Shown: piece by piece, positions 54,592 through 61,090 of the stretch
How positions within the stretch are numbered: the first letter of the stretch is position 1
How the letters are laid out: each line of letters starts with the position of its first letter
DNA from: Micromonospora sicca
GTDB lineage: Bacteria > Actinomycetota > Actinomycetes > Mycobacteriales > Micromonosporaceae
DNA: 64,000 nucleotides
Reading direction: 5' to 3'
NCBI RefSeq assembly: GCF_003172935.1
Contig: NZ_QGKS01000346.1
Coordinates: 1 to 64,000 of the forward strand
Notes under the pieces: generated by a model
What the model was told of the DNA's origin: nothing
Databases searched by the model: none
Seen by the model: only the letters and a program-made list of their open reading frames with translations
Made by a program: the position numbers and the translations under genes

Positions 54592-55539
54592 ATGTCCCGG
54601 ACGGACACCAGGGTGGGTCGGGTCGAGGCCCGGCCCACCCCGGCCCGGTCACGGCCGTACTGGACCGCCCGCCGCCGCGACCAGCTCACCGGCTACCTGT
54701 TCATCGCCCCGCAACTGCTCGGCAGCGTCGTCTTCGTGATCCTGCCGCTGCTCCTAGTCGTCTGGTACAGCCTGCACGAGTGGAACGTGCTCGCCGACAC
54801 CTTCGACTTCGTGGGCGCCGACAACTACACCGCCCTCGCCGACGATCCCAACCTCGGCCCGGTGCTGCGGGCCACCGGACTCTTCTCCGTCGGCCTGGTG
54901 GTATTCAACCTCAGCCTGGCGTTGCTGCTCGCCGTCCTGCTCAACCAGAAGCTGCAGGGCACCATCGTCTTCCGCACCCTGTTCTTCTCCCCCGTGGTCG
55001 TCTCCCTGGTCGCCTGGACCATCGTGTGGGGCTTCCTGCTGCAGGACAACGGCGGACTGAACGGCCTGCTCGACACGATCGGCGTGGACGGGCCCAACTG
55101 GCTGCGTGGCGAGGGCACCGCAATGCTGTCGGTCATCGTGGTGCAGGTGTTCAAGAACGTCGGCCTGAACATGGTGCTGTTCCTGGCCGCGCTCCAAGGC
55201 GTACCGGCGGAGCTGTACGAGGCCGCCGAGGTGGACGGGGCGAGCCGGATGCGCCAGTTCTGGCGGATCACCGTGCCGCTGATCAGCCCGACGATCCTGC
55301 TCACCTCGATCATCACTGTGGTCGGCTCGCTGCAGGTCTTCGCGCAGATCGCGGTGCTCACCCAGGGCGGACCCGGCACCTCGACCACGGTGCTCGTCTA
55401 CTACCTCTACCAGCAGGCATTCCAGTTCCACCACTTTGGCTACGGCGCCACGCTGTCGATCGTGCTGTTCGTCATCGTGCTCGCGCTCACCGTGCTGCAG
55501 TGGCAGATGCGCAAGAGATGGGTCTTCCATGAATCGTGA
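54592..55539 (+). CDS. Sugar ABC transporter permease (MalF type)
   Basis: A 315-residue permease with six predicted helices after a basic, Pro-rich N-terminus. The EAA loop is ELYEAAEVDGASRMRQFWRITVPLISPTI. The start is 2 nt after the binding-protein stop. It pairs with the next permease. As in the other sugar operon, no dedicated ATPase is encoded, consistent with use of a shared MsiK-like subunit. Confidence 0.9.
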   Translation: MSRTDTRVGRVEARPTPARSRPYWTARRRDQLTGYLFIAPQLLGSVVFVILPLLLVVWYSLHEWNVLADTFDFVGADNYTALADDPNLGPVLRATGLFSVGLVVFNLSLALLLAVLLNQKLQGTIVFRTLFFSPVVVSLVAWTIVWGFLLQDNGGLNGLLDTIGVDGPNWLRGEGTAMLSVIVVQVFKNVGLNMVLFLAALQGVPAELYEAAEVDGASRMRQFWRITVPLISPTILLTSIITVVGSLQVFAQIAVLTQGGPGTSTTVLVYYLYQQAFQFHHFGYGATLSIVLFVIVLALTVLQWQMRKRWVFHES

Positions 55540-56371
55540 CCTGTCGCCCCGAACCAAGCTGGCGCTCTACGGGGCGCTGCTGATCCTGGCGATCCCGTTC
55601 GTCTTCCCGACCTGGTGGATGGTCACCTCGTCGTTGAAGCCGGTGGCGGACATCTTCGCTTTCCCGCCGCAGCTCCTGCCGGTCAACCCGCGGCTCGATG
55701 CCTACCGGCGGGTGTTCGAGTTGCAGCCGTTCGGCCGGCAGTACCTCAACAGCCTCTACATCGCGCTGGTGGTCACGCTTGGCACCCTGGGCGTGTCGGC
55801 ACTGGCCGGGTACGCCTTCGCGCGCATCCGGTTTCGCGGCCAGAACCTTTTGTTCCTGGTCGTCCTCGCGGGCCTGCTCATCCCCAGCGAGGTGACGATC
55901 GTGCCGCTGTTCCAGATGTTCTTCAAGCTTGGCCTGGTCAACACCCACTGGCCGCTGATCCTGGTACCGATCTTCGGCGCGCCGAGCGTGTTGGCGACGT
56001 TCATCATGCGGCAGTTCTTCATCAGCCTTCCCGGCGAGTTGGAGGAGGCGGCCCGGGTCGACGGGCTTGGCCGCTTTGCCACCTTCTGGAAGATCGCGCT
56101 GCCGCTGTCGCGCCCCGCACTGGGCGCGGTGGCCATCTTCACCTTCCTGCACAGCTGGAATCTCTACCTGGAACCGATCGTGTTCCTCTCCTCCCCGGAG
56201 AAGTTCACCCTGCCTCAGGCGCTCACCCAGTTCGTCGACGCCTACGGCGGTCCGATGTGGGACGTCCAACTCGCTGCGGCGTCGATGACCGCGCTGCCGG
56301 TCCTGGTGGTCTTCGTCATCGCCCAGAAGCAGTTCGTCGAGGGCCTCGCGCACGCCGGTCTCAAAGGATGA
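55529..56371 (+). CDS. Sugar ABC transporter permease (MalG type)
   Basis: A 280-residue permease. The EAA loop reads ELEEAARVDGLGRFATFWKIALPLSRPAL. TWWMVTSSLKPVADIFAFPPQLLP near the N-terminus is the usual MalG-type start. The ATG at 55529 overlaps the upstream gene by 11 nt and its stop overlaps the ROK kinase start by 4 nt (ATGA), showing tight coupling. Confidence 0.9.
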   Translation: MNRDLSPRTKLALYGALLILAIPFVFPTWWMVTSSLKPVADIFAFPPQLLPVNPRLDAYRRVFELQPFGRQYLNSLYIALVVTLGTLGVSALAGYAFARIRFRGQNLLFLVVLAGLLIPSEVTIVPLFQMFFKLGLVNTHWPLILVPIFGAPSVLATFIMRQFFISLPGELEEAARVDGLGRFATFWKIALPLSRPALGAVAIFTFLHSWNLYLEPIVFLSSPEKFTLPQALTQFVDAYGGPMWDVQLAAASMTALPVLVVFVIAQKQFVEGLAHAGLKG

Positions 56372-57279
56372 CGGCATCGGCACCCCTGATCGGCCTCGAC
56401 ATCGGCGGCACCAAGACGGCGGCGGCCCTGATCGGCCCTGACGGGGACGTGCTCGAGCGCCGTCAGGTGCCCACGCCCGCCCGGTCGGGGCCCGAGGCCG
56501 TGCTGGACGCCGCCGCGCTGCTGGCCGCGGACCTGCTCGACGCGGCCGGTAGCGGACCGGTCGGGGTAGGCACCGCCGGCACGGTCGACCCGGCGACCGG
56601 CACCATCCGGTATGCCACCGACAGCCTGCCCGGCTGGACCGGCACTCCTGTCGCCCACGCCCTGGCCGAGCGCCTCGCCCGCCCCGTTCTGGTCACCAAC
56701 GACGTGAACGCCGCCGCGCTGGGCGAATGCTGGTCCGGCGCGGGGCGGGCCAGGACACACCTGCTGCTTGTCTCGATCGGCACCGGCCTGGGCGCGGCAA
56801 TCATCCGTAACGGCCGCATCGAGGCCGGCGCTCGCGGCGGCGCCGGCGAGGTGGGCCACCTGCCGGTCCCGAGTGCCGAACGGTTGCGCTGCGGGTGTGG
56901 CCGGTACGGGCACCTGGAGGCGATCGCCTCAGGCAGGGGGCTGTCCGCCGCGTACGTCGTGGAGACCGGCGCGCGCGTCACCGGACAGGCCGTAGCGCAA
57001 CGCGCGGCGGCGGGGGACGCCGTCGCGCAGCAGGTCCTGGACCGGGCCGGCACTGTCCTCGGCACGGCCCTGGCGGGGTTGGTGGCCCTGCTCGATCCGC
57101 AGGCCGTCCTGGTGGCGGGTGGTGCGGCCGGCGCCCTGCTGCCCGCCGCGTCGGCCGCCTACTCGGCCGAACTGCCGGCCGGATGGGCCGACGTGCCTCT
57201 GCTGCCAGCCGCCCTCGGAGCCGACGCGGTCGTGGTAGGCGCGGTCCGCCTGGCCATGACACACACCGGTGAGCAGTGA
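56368..57279 (+). CDS. ROK-family sugar kinase (probable N-acetylmannosamine kinase)
   Basis: A 303-residue ROK kinase without a DNA-binding domain. It has the ATP motif LIGLDIGGTKTAAALI, the catalytic Asp in VTNDVNAAALGE, SIGTGLGAAIIRNGRI, the EVGHLPV substrate motif and the zinc motif CGCGRYGHLEAIASGRGL. ROK kinases phosphorylate glucose, ManNAc, GlcNAc or allose. The NanE-like gene next to it makes N-acetylmannosamine the best guess, giving ManNAc-6-phosphate. Confidence 0.85.
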   Translation: MTASAPLIGLDIGGTKTAAALIGPDGDVLERRQVPTPARSGPEAVLDAAALLAADLLDAAGSGPVGVGTAGTVDPATGTIRYATDSLPGWTGTPVAHALAERLARPVLVTNDVNAAALGECWSGAGRARTHLLLVSIGTGLGAAIIRNGRIEAGARGGAGEVGHLPVPSAERLRCGCGRYGHLEAIASGRGLSAAYVVETGARVTGQAVAQRAAAGDAVAQQVLDRAGTVLGTALAGLVALLDPQAVLVAGGAAGALLPAASAAYSAELPAGWADVPLLPAALGADAVVVGAVRLAMTHTGEQ

Positions 57280-57319
57280 CGGTGCGAGCCGTCCCGGCAC
57301 CGACGAAGGGACCAGACAG

Positions 57320-58027
57320 GTGAGTGTGCTCGACGACCTGGCCGGCGGGCTGGTGGTGTCCTGCCAGCCGCTGCCCGACGAGCCGGATGACCCGATGCGG
57401 GACCCGTACGTTCAGGGCCGGGTGGCCGCCGCGGTGGTGCGGGGCGGCGCGGTGGCGGTCCGGGCCAACGGACCGGCCGACATCAGGGCTATCCGTGCCG
57501 TGCTCGACGTGCCGGTGATCGGGTTGTATAAGCACGGCACGGATGACATCTTCATCACCCCGACGGCGGCCCACGCGCTCGAGGTGGCCTGGGCCGGGGC
57601 AGACATCATCGCTGTCGACGCCACCGACCGTCCCCGTCCAGACGGGCGAAGCTTCGCCGACACGGTCCGGACGATCCGCGAGCGGACCGACGCACTGGTC
57701 CTGGCCGACGTCTCCACCACGGCAGAGGGCGTCGCCGCCGTCAAGGCAGGTGCAGACGCGGTCGCCACCACGCTGTCCGGCTACACCCTGGCCAGCCCCC
57801 AGACTGACGGGCCCGACCTAGGGCTCGTGGCGCGACTCGTCGCACTGCTACCGGTTCCGGTGATCGCCGAAGGGCGGTACCGCACCAAGGAGCAGATCGG
57901 CCGGGCCTTCGAGGCGGGTGCGCACGCGGTGGTGATGGGCAACGCCGTCACCTCACCGCTGTGGATCACCCGCCGGCTCGTGCCGGCCACCCCCCGCGCG
58001 GCGAGCGCCCCGAAAAAGAGGGAGTGA
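57320..58027 (+). CDS. nanE: N-acetylmannosamine-6-phosphate 2-epimerase
   Basis: A 235-residue TIM-barrel epimerase, converting ManNAc-6-P to GlcNAc-6-P. Family signatures are GLVVSCQPLPDEPDDPMRDP, VIGLYKHGTDDIFITPT (catalytic Lys), ADIIAVDATDRPRPDG, ADVSTTAEGVAAVKAGADAVATTLSGYT and VPVIAEGRYRTKEQ (catalytic Glu). The GTG at 57320 is chosen because AAGGGA lies 8 nt upstream and the length then fits; an alternative GTG at 57269 overlaps the kinase gene. The next gene starts 2 nt after its stop. No NanA lyase is visible, so sialic acid itself need not be the substrate. Confidence 0.9.
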   Translation: MSVLDDLAGGLVVSCQPLPDEPDDPMRDPYVQGRVAAAVVRGGAVAVRANGPADIRAIRAVLDVPVIGLYKHGTDDIFITPTAAHALEVAWAGADIIAVDATDRPRPDGRSFADTVRTIRERTDALVLADVSTTAEGVAAVKAGADAVATTLSGYTLASPQTDGPDLGLVARLVALLPVPVIAEGRYRTKEQIGRAFEAGAHAVVMGNAVTSPLWITRRLVPATPRAASAPKKRE

Positions 58028-58029
58028 GC

Positions 58030-59670
58030 ATGAGAAGACGTACCCTCCTGGCCACCGGCATGGCCGGGCTGACCAGCGTGGCCGTCGGCCGACCCGCATT
58101 CGCCGGGCCCGCCAACCGGCAGCTGACCGTGGCACTGGTCCCGTTGGACGACCGGCCGGTCAACACCTACGCCCCGCAGATGACCGCAGCGAGCGCCGGC
58201 GCCCAGGTGCAGCTGCCGCCGCGGGAACTGCTGGGCCGCTTCTTCACCCCCGGCGACGGCGCGGCCATCGCCCGCTGGCTCGGCGCCACCGACGACGTCG
58301 ACGGGTACGTGATCTCGGTCAGCATGCTCGCCTACGGCGGTTTGATCGCCTCACGCACCGCCGCCCCGACCCTGGCGGCCGCGCTGGAGAATTTGGCCGC
58401 GATCCGACACCTGCGCTCCACCCGGCCGGGGGCGGTGATCGAGGTGCACGACACCATCCAGCGGCTCGCCATCACCAGCACGGGCACCGACCTGGACAAG
58501 TACCGGGCGCTGCTGGTCGAGTGGGCCAAGCTCTACGACCAGGTGGTCAACCTCGGGCAGGAGGAGCTGCGGGCCCGTCTCGACGCCGTCCGGGCGCAGA
58601 TTCCGGACCAGGTGGTCGAGGACTACCTCGCCGCGCGGGCCCGCAACCACCAGGTCAACCGGCTGATGGTCGAGTGGGTCGCCGACGGCACCATCACCCA
58701 CCTCGTGCTCTCCGAAGACGACACCGCGCCGGTCGGCCTGGCCCGGGCGGAGCGGGTCGAGCTGGAGGAGCTGGTGGCCCAGCTCGGCGTCGGCGACCGG
58801 GTGGAGATCTTCCCCGGCGCCGACGAGGTCGACGCGCTGCTGGTCGCGCGGGTGGTCGCCGCGGGCACGGCGCCCAGCTACCGGGTGGAGTACGCCGGTG
58901 TCTCGGGCGAGGACTGGACCGCCCAGCTGGAGGGCATCCCGTTCGCGGAGAACATTCGTCGGCATGTGACCGCCGTGGGTGGACGGGTAGTGGACGGCGA
59001 CGCGGACATCGTGCTCGCCGTGAACACCCCTTCGGCGGCGCCCGCGCAGCGGGCCGCGGACCTGGACGCCTTCGTCGGGCGGATCGGCGGGCTGCTGGCC
59101 GCCGGCACCCCGGTGATCGTGGTGGACCCGCTGATCGTGAACAAGGCGGACCACGAACTGGTCGCTCGGATGGAGGCCCGCCTGGACCTCACGGCGCTGC
59201 TGTCGTATTCGGGATGGAACACCGGGGGCAACGCACTCGGTCTGGCGCTCGGTCACGGCACCGCCCGCTGGGCCCACCTTCGCTCCTCCGGCAACGGGTA
59301 CGGCGTGCCCGATCTGCGCGGGCCTGGCCAGGTGCACGCCGAGTACCTGCTCTACCGGTTCGTCAAGGACGACTCGTGGAAGAACGTGGTGCAGGTCGAG
59401 GCGTACGCGCACGCGCGGGCCCGGGGCTGGGACCCACTCGCGCTGACCCCCGAGCAGAAGAGCTACTTCGACGGCTGGGTACGCGACCGGCTGGTGCCGC
59501 TGACCGAGCGGTACTTCGCCGACCACTTCGCCGGACACCGCGTCGTGCTGGGCCGGCGGGGCGCAAAGACGTTCACCGCGACCCTGGCGCGCTTCGAGTC
59601 GGCCCGGGTCGAGCTGCCGTGGGACCGGCTCTTCGAGGTGATCCTGGAGCCCCGGCTGCAGCTGTCCTGA
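58030..59670 (+). CDS. Exported DUF4127-family protein
   Basis: A 546-residue protein of the DUF4127 family, whose function is unknown. An N-terminal Tat-like signal (MRRRTLLATGMAGLTSVAVG, cleavage near AFA-GP) is followed by the hallmark VALVPLDDRPVNTYAPQMTAASAG. VDGYVISVSMLAYGGLIASR, GTITHLVLSEDDTAPVGLARAER, VIVVDPLIVNKADHELV and LLSYSGWNTGGNALGLALGHGTARW are also characteristic. Conserved Asp, His and Ser in these blocks suggest an enzyme. It is translated immediately after nanE, so it belongs to the amino-sugar pathway, yet the signal peptide places it outside the membrane, where it could process the sugar before uptake. Confidence 0.83.
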   Translation: MRRRTLLATGMAGLTSVAVGRPAFAGPANRQLTVALVPLDDRPVNTYAPQMTAASAGAQVQLPPRELLGRFFTPGDGAAIARWLGATDDVDGYVISVSMLAYGGLIASRTAAPTLAAALENLAAIRHLRSTRPGAVIEVHDTIQRLAITSTGTDLDKYRALLVEWAKLYDQVVNLGQEELRARLDAVRAQIPDQVVEDYLAARARNHQVNRLMVEWVADGTITHLVLSEDDTAPVGLARAERVELEELVAQLGVGDRVEIFPGADEVDALLVARVVAAGTAPSYRVEYAGVSGEDWTAQLEGIPFAENIRRHVTAVGGRVVDGDADIVLAVNTPSAAPAQRAADLDAFVGRIGGLLAAGTPVIVVDPLIVNKADHELVARMEARLDLTALLSYSGWNTGGNALGLALGHGTARWAHLRSSGNGYGVPDLRGPGQVHAEYLLYRFVKDDSWKNVVQVEAYAHARARGWDPLALTPEQKSYFDGWVRDRLVPLTERYFADHFAGHRVVLGRRGAKTFTATLARFESARVELPWDRLFEVILEPRLQLS

Positions 59671-59677
59671 CCGGACA

Positions 59678-59713
59678 CCGGTCGCGCCGGCACGCACCTG
59701 CCTGCGCGACCGG
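59678..59713. terminator. Convergent terminator hairpin
   Basis: Arms CCGGTCGCGC (59678-59687) and GCGCGACCGG (59704-59713) pair perfectly around a 16-nt loop, between the DUF4127 stop and the JetD stop. Confidence 0.7.
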
Positions 59714-59749
59714 CCAGGGTGCAGGCCACCCGGGCCGACGGCGGCAGCT

Positions 59750-61090
59750 TCAGCCCGCGCGGCCGAGGCCGCCACCGCCGGTCGCGCCCTCCTCCCGCGC
59801 CTCGGCGGCGACCGGCCCCCGCCGTCCCGCCTCGCGCAGATCGTCCAGCAGCAGGTCGATCAACCGCTCCTCCATCACCGCGCGCCCGGCACGGCGCATC
59901 ACGTCGGACAACGTGGGGTCCCAGGGCGTCCGGGCGGGGGCGCCGAGCAGGGCCGTACCGGACACCGCCGCGGTCTCGTACTCGGTCGTGGTCATCCGCC
60001 ATGGAACCGCCGTCGGGTAGCGCTCGAGGGCCGCGGCGGTCAGCCGTACGCCCGTCCAGTCGAGGTCGTTGCGCCACCGGATCATTGCGCCGTGCGCTGA
60101 GCGCAGCAGGGCGTGCACCGCCACCGAGGGCGTGCCTTCGGTGCAGAGCAGCGGCGGCGCCTGCGCGCCGAGCGCGGCGGTGGCGGCCCGAAGCACGGCC
60201 GGGTTCTCGCAGACGAAGATCTCGTCGCAGGTCAGCGTGAGCGGGGCGAGGCGGAGCTGGTGCAGGGTGATCCGCATCGGCACGCCCGCGTCCGCGGCCT
60301 CGGTCAGCCACCGTCCCAGCAGGCCGCCGCTGGCGGGCAGGTTGAGTACCAACACCTGGCTGGCGAGGTCGTCGGGGACCAGCCCCACGGATTCCCACAG
60401 AGCCCGTTCGGGCTCCCCGCCGGTGGGCACGGGCACCTGCTGCCAGGCGGCGAGGGCCCGCAGCACGAGCCCGCGCAGCGGACCCTCGGCAAGGGCCTTC
60501 GTGTCGTCGAGCACCCGGTCGGCAAAGACCGGGATCGGCTCGTCCGGCGCAGGCAGTGCGTCGAGCACTCGCAGTACGTCGCGGAACGGCAGCCCGGCCC
60601 GGATGGCGCGGGTGAGGGTGCCGTCGCGGCGTAGGCCGTCGAGCCAGTCGGCGTACCAGACGGCGGCGGCGTGCCGGCTCTCCCGGGCGAGGGTGAGCAG
60701 GCCGTCCCGAGCCCTTGCCTCGCGCTCCGCCTCGGCGGGCCGGTTGCGCAGCGGGACCGTCGCGGAGAGCAGGTCGAGCAGGCCCACCCCGTGGACCGCT
60801 CGAAGCTGGTCGTCCACGTCGGCGAGTCGCACGCTGAGCCGCGCCGACCCGGCGGACCGGTGGGCACCGGTGATCCCGATGATCACCACCCGTTCTTCGT
60901 CGTTGGGGGCGGTCAGGGTTACGGCGACGTCGAGTCGTCCACCGGTGCGCTCGAGGCTGCGCCGGGCGGCCGTCAGCAGCCGCCGCCAGCCCGGGTCGTC
61001 GGGCAGCCGCCGCCAGCCTGGGTCGGACTGGGCCGCCGGCCGGCTGGCGGGGTCGGCCTGGTCGGTTGGCGGCTGCGGGCGCACGCTCAT
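59750..61090 (-). CDS. jetD: Wadjet type II nuclease subunit JetD (TIGR02679/DUF2399)
   Basis: A 446-residue TIGR02679-type protein. The C-terminal DUF2399 (Toprim-like) half has the acidic residues expected of the nuclease: Glu near 292 in FVCENPAVLRAA and the DxD near 341 in RNDLDWTGVRLTAAAL. In Wadjet systems the JetABC condensin complex extrudes DNA loops and JetD cuts closed circular plasmids. The ATG at 61090 overlaps the JetC stop (ATGA). The disordered, Arg/Gly-rich end after residue 420 is not conserved-looking. jetA and jetB should lie beyond the window edge. Confidence 0.87.
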   Translation of the reverse strand: MSVRPQPPTDQADPASRPAAQSDPGWRRLPDDPGWRRLLTAARRSLERTGGRLDVAVTLTAPNDEERVVIIGITGAHRSAGSARLSVRLADVDDQLRAVHGVGLLDLLSATVPLRNRPAEAEREARARDGLLTLARESRHAAAVWYADWLDGLRRDGTLTRAIRAGLPFRDVLRVLDALPAPDEPIPVFADRVLDDTKALAEGPLRGLVLRALAAWQQVPVPTGGEPERALWESVGLVPDDLASQVLVLNLPASGGLLGRWLTEAADAGVPMRITLHQLRLAPLTLTCDEIFVCENPAVLRAATAALGAQAPPLLCTEGTPSVAVHALLRSAHGAMIRWRNDLDWTGVRLTAAALERYPTAVPWRMTTTEYETAAVSGTALLGAPARTPWDPTLSDVMRRAGRAVMEERLIDLLLDDLREAGRRGPVAAEAREEGATGGGGLGRAG

